Shown here one piece after another: positions 54,945 through 64,000 of a stretch of 64,000 nucleotides of DNA. The notes below the pieces were generated by a model. The model saw nothing but the letters and a program-made list of their open reading frames with translations. It searched no databases and was not told where the DNA came from. The position numbers and the translations under genes were made by a program. Where the stretch lies: positions 2,920,229 through 2,984,228 of the forward strand of contig JABAKD010000018.1 in NCBI GenBank assembly GCA_012845835.1, written 5' to 3'. Numbering within the stretch: position 1 is the stretch's first letter; the number at the start of each line of letters is the position of its first letter. The stretch is from Undaria pinnatifida. Its lineage: Eukaryota > Sar > Phaeophyceae > Laminariales > Alariaceae.

Positions 54945-55312
54945 CAACACACAACACACCACATAACGCATCACACGCAACACGCAACACACAACCCACA
55001 ACCCATAACCCATAACCCACAGCACACAGCACACGGCACACAGCGCACAGCACACCGCACACAGCACACAACACACAACACACAACACACAACACACAAC
55101 ACACAACACACATCACACAACACACAACACACAACACACAACACACAACACACAACACACAGCACACAACACACAACACACAACACACAACACGCAACAC
55201 ACAACACACAACACGCAACACACAACACACAACACACAACACACAACACACAACACACAACACACAACACACAACACACAACACACAACACACAACACAC
55301 AACACAAACGCA
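54945..55312. repeat. (CAACACA)n 7-bp satellite
   Basis: About 45-50 units, with CAGCACA and CGCAACA variants towards the left end. Period 7 makes all frames open and gives Cys-Val-Leu or His-Asn-Thr peptides of up to 249 codons, which are not genes. Confidence 0.95.
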
Positions 55313-55499
55313 AACATCTCGTTCTTAGAATCAAACACTGCAAGCAAATCTACGTACAGAAGATGAAAAAAAAGCTGACGAAAACTGAAAAAACAAAAAC
55401 AAGATAAAACGACGCGAGTACGAGTACGAGAGGTGTGAGTGCAGAGTGGTAGGTGCAAGTGCACAGGTACAGCAGTAGTTCGTACTGGTATACTTTCGA

Positions 55500-56454
55500 A
55501 ATCCAAATCTAGAGCAGCATCAGTACAGCAGCAGCAACAGTCTCGATAGAGAGACAGAGAGTGAAAAGAAGAGAGCGGAAGAGGGCTCTCGATGCCGCCC
55601 GAAGGGAGGCACGGCGGGAGGGGGTGGATGCCAGCCGGTGGCTCGAGGGCTAGGCAAGCGTGTTGTGCTGATGGTCAACATCAGCAGTTCGATATGTATC
55701 GATATCGACAACACAATTATGTACTTAAATATAAGTATCGTTTGGATACTAATATTATATATTAAACGGTCCTTAAAGTTCCATCCATGTCGCATATTTT
55801 TACCCCCTCACAAGACCATCGGCCGTCGGGTAGTAGTCGCACTATCACGGGAAAACGGTTCGCCCAAGACAGATGAAGAGGGCGACGCTGTGGCGGCGAG
55901 CTCGAGAGAGAATTCCTCGCTCCCGAGGTGGTCGCCACGACACGTTGTGAGTAAGCCTCGGGCTCAAGCCGGGCTGCGTTGAGCAGCTCAGGCACAGCAT
56001 AGGAAACGCCTGGGGATGGAAGAGCTACAGAGAGCAGACAAAGCTCTCGTCGACGTTTACCGCTGTCTCTTGTGTTGCCTTGAAAGGTTCGGCGGAAAAC
56101 GATCGTGACAAGGGAGGGGCTCACCTTTCGCGACCGTGACAGGAAGCTGGGGAGGCGTCGGACGAAACAGGCTCGACGGAATGCAGCTAAAGGTTGGATC
56201 GACGCCGCAGTGCGCCCGTCAAACGCTCTCCAACACCCGCACAGCTCTGGTGATCTCTCAAAACTCAAAGCGTTTGTAAAACACACACACAAAAAAAAAG
56301 GTTTCCACCCCTTGCGGAAGCGGAATATCTCCGGGATCACCGCTCCAATTTAAAAGCGGAAAGAACGCCAAAAATCAAAAATCCACATCACGCGCTCGCA
56401 CACCAGCCAGTACAGCCCCTTTGCAAAACGAGATCGGGCACACGCGGCGAAGGC
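55500..56454. other. GC-rich region upstream of a possible exon
   Basis: A 192-codon minus-strand frame (55762-56340) and several plus-strand frames overlap here, none with a recognised domain. The shift from the AT-rich 55.66-55.80 kb to GC-rich sequence, ahead of the plus-strand frame at 56455, could mark a promoter and 5' UTR. No core element stands out. Confidence 0.3.
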
Positions 56455-56785
56455 ATGATAGCTGACATCGGAAGCAAGCGGGCGCGCATCGGCAGTAGGG
56501 AGAACACAACCGGCGGCACACCGAGCATCGGAAAGAAAACCATGCGCTCGAGTCCATCGGCTGCACAGCAGCCTGCTGCCAATGCCGCTTCTTGTGCTCC
56601 TGCTGATCATGATGGTGCTCAGGATGGTGCTCAGGATTCAGGCTCCGCACGCACTTCTGACGACAGCCCAAGACCGCGCTCGGCCCGAGATGCGAAGGCC
56701 AGGGATTTGATGACCTTACTCCAGCCGGGATCTCCTTTGCCCGTCGTCATCGCTGCGGATCCGACCAAGGTTTCGACATGCCAAG
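56455..56785 (+). CDS. Possible first coding exon, hypothetical protein
   Basis: From ATG 56455 the frame runs 110 codons to a consensus-like donor (CCAAG|GTACGC). The peptide is Ser/Ala/Arg-rich and disordered at first (SKRARIGSRENTTGGTPSIG). Its end looks more ordinary (AKARDLMTLLQPGSPLPVVI, AADPTKVST). I recognise no domain and could not find the next exon. Codon content and the donor favour coding, but an antisense frame of 98 codons also exists. Confidence 0.35.
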
Positions 56786-57185
56786 GTACGCTGCTGTACT
56801 TTGGCCGTCTTGGCTATTAGACTCTATGGTGCATACATTCTTGTACCTGCTATGTGGTAGCATACTAATTTTACGTTCGAAAATGGTACTACTGTACGTG
56901 TTTTCTTATTTTGTTTTTTGTTTTTTTTTTTGTTTTTTGTTTTTGTTTTTGTTTTTGTTTATTTCGTATTTCTCTCTTCCAATGTATTTCTGTTGCTGAC
57001 GTATGTATGTTGTGCCTGTCGTACCCAGTACTAGGGCATGACATTGCGTTGTCGAATGCATTACGATGCATTATCTCTGTGTCGTGGCTTGTGACCACAG
57101 AGCTGATCTTTCTAGGGTGAAGAATCAGTACGGACACTGGGTGTGCTGGATGTCGACGAGTAGAAGAACGGTTTAATGTGAAGAA

Positions 57186-57207
57186 CACACACACACACAC
57201 ACACACG
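57186..57207. repeat. (AC)n microsatellite
   Basis: Eleven AC units. Confidence 0.9.
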
Positions 57208-57665
57208 TATACGCAGAAAAGAATTTTGATACGTACCATTTTGACCACGTAAAATTCAAAAACCACCTTCAAGTTGTATTCGCATTACAGTACTGTATGT
57301 CAAACCAAACAACAGCTTGTTTGTTCTGCGCCAGTTATTCGCCGCGTTCGAGGGCGCGGGGGACGGGGAGGGCGGGCTGGGCAGCCGGGGGGGGGGGGGG
57401 GGGTCGTTTGCCTGTTCGATAGAGTGCGCTGCCTCCTAAATAAACCCAGCCCCTACGAGTAGCGTATGCCCTTATCTTTGTGATCCTGTATATGTACGAG
57501 ATCTGAGAGCCTAAAGAATGAGGAAAACAATAAGGTAAATGAAAATATAATACCAAAAAATGCTCATGTCAGGCCTACTACGAGTATTATGGAAACACTT
57601 TGAGTATTATTTCTGGCGATTATTTTTGTAGTTTTGAGGCTCCAGAAATAACTGCATCAGAAATA

Positions 57666-58779
57666 AGCTTTTCACGGGTCGGGTCAAATCTCGCGGGTCG
57701 GGTCGGGTCAGAATCTGACCCGACCCGACCCGTGAGAATTTCGAGACGTCTCGACCCGACCCGACCCGACCCGCGAGAATTTCGATACGTCTTGACCCGA
57801 TCCGACCCGACCCGACCCGCGAGAATTTGAAAACCTCCTGACCCGACCCAACCGGACCCGCGAGATTTTGAAAACCTCCTGACCCGACCCGACCGGACCC
57901 GCGAGATTTTGAAAACCTCCTGACCCGACCCGACCCGACCCGCGAGATTTTGAAATCCTCTTGACTCGACCCGACCCGACCCAGCCATAATCCGGGTGAC
58001 CCGCGAGATGCGGGTTTCATGCGGTTCAGGTCGACTTGACCCGTGACATTTCTCACGGGCCAAAGTCGAAAAGTCACGGGTCAAAGCATGTCGTATACCT
58101 CGGTCGGTTAGTTGGTCCTTGGTCCCTCGTACTTTTCCCAGGATGTCGTGTTCTATGGCGGTTCTTTCCTACCGGTACAAGTGTTGTTTGCAGCAGTATT
58201 TGGTGGCGTGCGCGCGAAAAATGATGAAGAAACCGCAACCCACACGCATGGGCGATTAGCCACGCGCTCTTAGCGCTAGACCACCGGGTCGAGCCGACGA
58301 GCGACCCGACGAGCAAGCTCTTAATAGTATCTATGCAGTCTCCGGCCCCGGCAAGCAGCCTCGCTGAACCGCCTCCGGCAGCAAGCCCACAACTGGGGCG
58401 GTGGATCTGTCAAGCAGGGGGGCTGCGATCCGCGAGGATGCGTTGTCTGCTGCTGTGGTGCTTGCTGCTACCAGAGTGCTCCTGCTGCTGCTTCGACGAC
58501 GACTGCTAGAAAAAAAGCAGCTCTTGCTTTTTTACGTTTGGTTATATTTCGTGCTGGTGGTATGATAATTCTCGAGCTAGCTACTACCACTACTGTGTCT
58601 ATCTTCTATCTATGCAGTCTCCAGCCCTGGTAAGCAGCTTACTTATCAGCTGAGCCGCCTCCGGCAGCAAGCCCACAACTGGGACGGTGGATCTGTCTGC
58701 AGGGGCTGCCACCCGCGAGAATCCGGGGTCTGCTGGTGGTGTTTGCTTCTGCCAGTGCTGCTGCTGCCGCTGCTGCTGC

Positions 58780-58853
<74 letters not shown>

Positions 58854-59460
58854 CGACGACGACTGCCCTTGCCTTTTACAGTTGGTCACATTTCGTGCTG
58901 GTATGGCCGTATTACTACTGTTGCGGCTTCAGCCGGCACGGGATTCGCGTCCCACTGTATGCCATGGTACGTACATGTAGCTAGAGGTACTGCCTGGTGA
59001 TTGTTCTACACGCAGTGATGACAAATATATGATCGGAGCATCGGCACGAGAGAGGCAGGAAGCGGTCAGTTTAGTATGATTTACAGATGGATCCGCGGGT
59101 CAGACTCGCGGGGCGCCTGCACGGCAATGGCCCTCAGCTGTAAAGTTTGAAAAACGCGGATCCGCGGGCCAGATCCGCGGGTTTGACCCGCGGCCGAAAA
59201 CAACTCGCGGGTCATGATGGTTCGACCCGCGAGTGACCCGTATCTCGCGGGTTATGAACCGATCCGACCCGCGAGATTTTGAAAACCTCTTGACCCGACC
59301 GGACCCGACCCGCGAGATTTTGAAACCTCTTGACCCGACCCTACCCGACCCGACCCGACCCGCGAGATTATTGAAACCTACTGACCCGACCCGACCCGAC
59401 CCGAACCGCGATATTTTGAAACCCCCTTGACCCGACCCGCGGGTCGGGTCAAAACCGGGG
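57666..59460 (-). mobile_element. GGGTC/CTG composite TIR element, uninterrupted inverted copy
   Basis: Read on the minus strand it has the same order as 9057-10200 plus 13740-14367: GGGTC-rich part, GACCCGCGGGTC palindromes, two CAG/CTG modules, the GCTTGCCGGGGCCGGAGACT junction (about 58341-58356), the tRNA-like GTGGTCTAGCGCTA, the body and a second GGGTC-rich part ending GGGTC...CTTTTCACGG. The GGGTC arrays are shorter than in the other copy, and the terminal repeat at the 59460 end is truncated. Confidence 0.8.
58740..58856. repeat. (CTG)n/(CCG) trinucleotide tract
   Basis: About 38 triplets, mostly CTG with scattered CCG, in one module of the composite element. The matching module at 9738-9780 is shorter. 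Both strands are open and produce poly-Leu, poly-Ala, poly-Cys or poly-Gln frames. Confidence 0.95.
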
Positions 59461-60229
59461 CGTTCATTATGGCTTATGATTTTTGGAAAGTGCTTTTATT
59501 TTGAATTGGTAGGTCTTGTTTTGCCGGTTGCCTTTATTTTTGAAATCTGGCACGTACACTGTCGCCGGCGACGTTACTTCATCACCGCCTTTGCTGCTGT
59601 CTCTGCTGCCGTGATGCTGCTGTGGTGTGCCTGTAGTGGTTTCGATGGTGGTGGTGGTGCTGTTGCGTTTGTGTGAGGACGAAGCTCTGTCTCGCACACA
59701 ACATGCGCGGTATGCCGTCGTAGGTGTGTTTGTGATTATTTGTTGTGGGTGATGGGTGACGTGTACAGCAGACAGGTATCATTCCAGGTACAGTATAGGC
59801 AGTGGTGACATGTGATACTTGGTACGAGGTACGTAGTATCCAAAAGTCAAATAATCCCAGTTCTGAGAGGTTGGAAGAGCTGTTATTTCTGGGCTCAGAA
59901 ATCACCAACTCCGCTGATTTCTGGCCTCGATTATTTCTGAACCCAGAAATAACGATGATTTATGCTCCCATAGTGGATGATTTTTATTTTTGGCGTCGGA
60001 CATCCCTGTTAAGAGATAAATAATCGCTGAAATATTTCCCATAATAGTTGGTCTCAGGCCCGATCCTATGCAGTAAAAGTTGAGTAGTAATATTTGGACG
60101 GACGGAAGGATTTTCAACCGGCCAAAAAAAAAAGCATATACCGGGTACCTGGTAGCAGGTGTTCCGTGGGCCGTCTTGTCGTGGTTTTGGCTTTTTTTCC
60201 GTGTTTCAGGCCACTATTTATAGTAGTGG

Positions 60230-60541
60230 TAAGGTATTAGTGGGGTATCAGTCCGTTTGACCACGTGCAAAAGGTTACCCAATGCTCGTAGCTTACCCAA
60301 CCTAAGCCTTATAACACTCTTCCCCCCTGAAACGGCGGGATAAAAGGTCGGCCGGATATACGGGTGGACCTGTCAATATCCAAGCGGCTTAATCTCCTGG
60401 GGATACCGGGGAGAGTATTTTTCAAGTTGGACACATGGTCTGCCGACGACGCCATTTGTTGAGGTTTTAGTGGGGTATTAGCCCGTTTGACCACTTGCAA
60501 AAAGGTTAACCAATAGCTTAACCAAACTAAATCTTATGACA
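60230..60541 (-). mobile_element. TRIM-like miniature LTR element
   Basis: Two direct repeats of about 82-87 bp (60230-60316 and 60460-60541) share GGGGTAT(C/T)AG(T/C)CCGTTTGACCAC, GCAAAA(A)GGTTA and ACC(C/A)AA(C/A)(C/T)TAA. On the minus strand each begins TGT(T/C)ATAAG. An A/G tract AGGGGGGAAGAG lies directly before the second repeat, as a polypurine tract should. The interior is only about 145 bp. These are the parts of a terminal-repeat retrotransposon in miniature. No target duplication or clear primer-binding site was found. Confidence 0.55.
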
Positions 60542-60549
60542 GTACCCCG

Positions 60550-63100
60550 ATGGAGGCCATAGATCTTGATCTCTACAAGATTCGCCTATCGTATGCTGAT
60601 GTGTGGAGACGAATGTTGGTTCTGACAATTTCCAAGATCTGAAAATCCACCGAAACGGGGTGTTTCGTCCCGATCTCAGCCTGAGATCGGGACAAGGTAT
60701 TTCTTCTCCAGATGTTGTCTCAAGGTTAGGCCGCAAATTAGCCCCCGCGCGCACGCACGCACAGATCAGCAGTAATTCGCGAACATGCGGCAGCCCCCTG
60801 GGCCACTTGCCGAGCAGCTGCCGCTTGACCCTTGCGCGCACCTCGATCGCCATGGCCTATAGCGTGTTGTGGCGCTGCGACGCGTTTGTGTGTGTTTCGG
60901 GTTTTCGAAATCGTAAAACCACCCCTCTAAAATTTGCCAACGAATATTTTGTGCTGTCAGCTTCTGCATCTAGGCTCGTTTTTACCATACACACTGTTTG
61001 GAAATCTCACCTCGGCATCTTGATCTTTAGGCGGCGAAACGCATGACAGGAACATCTGTGACCTGGATCGGGGTACCATAAACAATGGCCTCATATATTC
61101 GTATGGAAATCAGCCATTTTTTTCAAAAGTGTACTCTTGTTGACCCAGAGTTTGAACTCCACGAGTGACCCACGCCAGGATGGGCAATCATCCCCCTTCA
61201 CCACCAGCTCGTCGCTCAAACGGCATGGAATGAGGAACTGTAGGGCTTCTACTGCCTCTCTCATGGAGCATCAGCGCCTACGTCCACTGCTGCTGTTTGC
61301 TTTTTGGAGTCAGGAAATATCAGGTTTGGTTGTTTTGATCGTCGTCCGATTCAAAATCGTCCCCTCGAGGAGACGAATTTACTTTGCCTAGCGCAGCTGA
61401 AGGGCCGCCACAACACAACCGATGGTGGTAAAGGATATAGGTAATCTCCCTCTAGGTGGTGGTCGATACAAGAGTGCTGTGTCCCAGCCGTGCCATAAAC
61501 AGTAGGCTGTGGGTTGCGGACAACTCTATGCGTGGCGTGTCTCCCAAATTCCCGCCCTATCCCGCAGCAGTCTAAAATCCACATATATACACTCGTACAA
61601 TGCCTCCGAGGTATGGAGCAAAACCAAATGTGACCACTTTTGAGCTTGGTAAAAATACCAAACCAGCAGATGTGATCGGTAGTAAAAAAATCTTGGAGGA
61701 GCTTTTTTTCCCAAAAAACTCCCCCTCAGACGCCGTTCTGATCAAAATGGTCAGAACTGAGCCCCAATACCCCGAACGTAAGGACCCAGATTAACGAAAA
61801 GCACGGAAAATCGTAATTCGATTTTATATTTGAAAAATACACGAAAAAATTCAAAATTCGACTCTGGTTCTTATCTAGGAACGGCGTAGTGTGTTTTAGA
61901 ATTTAATACACGCAAAGGGTCAACGAGCACCCGTGGGCAACGACTGAGGCGAGCGATGGCTCGCGTCCTCCCCGAACCGCCGCGGCTAGCAGCAGATAGT
62001 GTTTGCCGGCAGCGGCTAGGAGGCTATGGCTCTAGGCGTCTCTTGAATGGGCTGGCGCCGCCCCGCAGCCCCACACGGTCAGCAGCGACGGGGATATAGC
62101 GGTCGAACTTCTGAGCGAAGTCGTGATGTGGTAGTTGGTCGTTTAACTTTTGAGGTGCAGGGCGAAGAAAAACTGGGTTTGCGGCGGTCTCGATTGTTTT
62201 CGAGGCGTCGCAGGCGGCCCAGGCTGTGCTAAGGGCCTTCGGAGGCCGCGCTGCGGCTGCTCCGGTGGTCCTACCTCTCGCAATGGTGACTTCTCGCCTC
62301 TCAAGTAGCCGACGCCATGGCACCGATTAGCGTGGCCGGTTTCGGTTACATGGAACATGCCAGGCCTACGAGGTGCACGAACTCTCCAAATTGAATTTCG
62401 ATTTTCGACTAAATTCGACCAAATGAGTACTTTTTTTTAACTATTTTGTGGAGTTCGATTTTCGTAATAATTCTGAAAATGCGTGCTCGGAGATTCATTT
62501 TCGACCAATCAGATGCGAAATAAATTCAATTGTAAAAAGAAAAATCGAATTTCGACTTGGCAAGTTCCTCGTTAATCTGGGCCCTAAAGAAAAATGTTAT
62601 CGCTCCAATTTTTCTCTGCATAAGATCCAGCCTCACATGTCTACAAGTACCGGTGTTGTGTACTGGTGTGTAAATACCGGTACTATTGTTGTGTGCGCTT
62701 TTGGGCGGGGAGCGTTGTATTTGTTGTCGGTGATATGTTCTTCCCATTTAACTGATATTTCCACACATCTACATCCAGCACAACCTATGCCCGTGCTGAT
62801 TCCTCGCCATGAACGTCACTGCTCATAGAGGGACGAGCTCTGTGTGTGTGTTATTTCCGCCCATCTACAACCAGCACAACCAGTCTCCATGCGGATGCCT
62901 CCTGGAGAGAAGGGGGGCATTTTATTTGTGTGTGTGTTCTTACTGATGAACTGATATTTCCACCCATCTACACCCAGCACAACCTGTGTCCGTGCCGATG
63001 CCGCGTAGAGTAGAGGGGAGGCATTATATCAGTCTCATTGATATGCAAAATACATTTGTTCAAGTTTCTCAAACTATACCGATTGCACTTTAACAATCCA
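60550..63100. other. 2.5 kb without a recognisable gene
   Basis: Scattered frames of 60-147 codons, none with a motif I recognise. On the minus strand 61120-61280 reads LVEFKLWVNKSTLLKKMADF in a protein-like context, and on the plus strand 62165-62330 reads AVSIVFEASQAAQAVLRAFG. Both could be pieces of decayed elements. TTCCACCCATCTACA-like phrases recur at 62760, 62850 and 62950. Confidence 0.35.
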
Positions 63101-63176
63101 TTGGGGACGGAAGGAGGGGGGGTGAGCGCGTTGGGGGGGGTGGGGTGGGGGGGGGGGTGGGGGGTGGGGGGGGGGG

Positions 63177-63856
63177 GTCAGCTGCGTCAAATTCCGGAGA
63201 TATTTCCGCGGCATCCCTGGATTGTTGCTTGTCAGCAGACTTCCCTTCGTCTACATAACTCGGCGCACAGAAACAACCCCGATTGGATCGGAAAACGGAT
63301 TCGGAATATCCGCGTCGAGAAGCATGTTTTTGCAGTGAGGCAAAGAGTCACTTGTGGCGAGCGACAAAAACCGAGAATGAAAAAGAGGGTGCCCCCCTCC
63401 ACCGTAGGCGTGATCGCTTTGTCGACCTTAATCCTGAAGCCCCCGAACACGCTACACGTGGTAGAAACGGGTCTGGCCTGCGAAATGATGCCTCAGGGCC
63501 GTGCCTCGGGGGGGGGGGGGGGGGGTCAGCTGCGTCAAATTCCGGAGATATTTCCGCGGCATCCCTGGATTGTTGCTTGTCAGCAGACTTCCCTTCGTCT
63601 ACATAACTCGGCGCACAGAAACAACCCCGATTGGATCGGAAAACGGATTCGGAATATCCGCATCGAGAAGCATGTTTTTGCAGTGAGGCAAAGAGTCACT
63701 TGTGGCGAGCGACAAAAACCGAGAATGAAAAAGAGGGTGCCCCCCTCCACCGTAGGCGTGATCGCTTTGTCGACCTTAATCCTGAAGCCCCCGAACACGC
63801 TACACGTGGTAGAAACGGGTCTGGCCTGCGAAATGATGCCTCAGGGCCGTGCCTCG
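63177..63856. repeat. 348-bp tandem duplication separated by a G-run
   Basis: Unit 1 (63177-63508) and unit 2 (63525-63856) appear identical apart from one base (CCGCGTCGAG versus CCGCATCGAG). A run of 17 G lies between them, and a longer G-rich tract lies before unit 1 (63117-63176). The 72-codon minus frames (63232-63450, 63580-63798) share everything but that change and have no motif I can name. Confidence 0.95.
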
Positions 63857-63955
63857 AGTCTACAGCTAGGTCTGCACAAGATATTACACCTTTCGGAGCC
63901 TTTGGAAGAGCTTTTGGTGTATTTCATCAAATATAAATATACCAGTGGTATTAAC

Positions 63956-64000
63956 TACCTGGTATGCAGTACAGCTGTAAGATCGATGATTTTGTCGAAG
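63956..64000 (+). repeat. Dispersed repeat family R5, copy cut by the window end
   Basis: TACCTGGTATGCAGTACAGC then TGTAAGATCGATGATTTTGTC, matching the start of copies 1 and 2, again with the TACCTGGTA word at the edge. Confidence 0.7.

Noticed and set aside
54757..55506. 249-codon Cys/Val-rich minus-strand frame
   Set aside because: Translation of the 7-bp satellite; the opposite strand is open as well.

Overview
This window is nuclear DNA of a eukaryote with large, repeat-filled GT-AG introns. The introns, interrupted coding sequence, non-LTR and Copia retrotransposons, tRNA-derived SINEs and TTAGGG-like tracts all rule out a bacterium. A photosynthetic stramenopile such as a brown alga fits the gene structure and the Gly/Ala/Pro-rich exons, but that placement is inference and nothing in the sequence proves it.

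The one gene I can reconstruct is an importin-alpha (karyopherin-alpha) on the minus strand. Thirteen exons between 43157 and 22514 keep intron phase across every junction and give a 521-residue core. It carries the armadillo-repeat W...N ladder, an unusual Gln/Asn-rich insert, and after the last armadillo helices a four-cysteine C-X2-C-X13-C-X2-C motif. Two long Gly-rich, low-complexity exons flank it in compatible phase: 44951-46442 upstream and 16942-18660 downstream. If both belong to the gene, it spans about 29.5 kb and encodes a giant, extended importin-alpha. I did not find the canonical N-terminal importin-beta-binding segment.

The most unusual feature is inside the introns. At least five exons have decayed partial copies of themselves nearby, always running across a splice junction. 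The largest set is an array of about 13 units at 35.74-37.05 kb, derived from the 3' end and donor site of the exon at 38070-38189. Smaller sets belong to the exons at 42119, 43023, 26748 and 23699.

Left flank (1-16.9 kb): no gene I can support. It holds MITE-like elements, two SINE families, a GGGTC-rich TIR element (9.06-14.37 kb) split by a 3.5-kb block of dead Copia sequence, and tandem repeats. Between the gene's last two exons lies a clean non-autonomous hAT-like element (19657-20629) with an 8-bp target duplication. The introns also hold two LINE copies, minisatellites and TTAGGG-like tracts.

Right flank (46.5-64 kb): mostly repeats. It includes an inverted, uninterrupted copy of the GGGTC/CTG composite element (57.7-59.5 kb), a 7-bp satellite, a TRIM-like element and a 348-bp near-perfect tandem duplication. 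There is one possible plus-strand first exon at 56455-56785.
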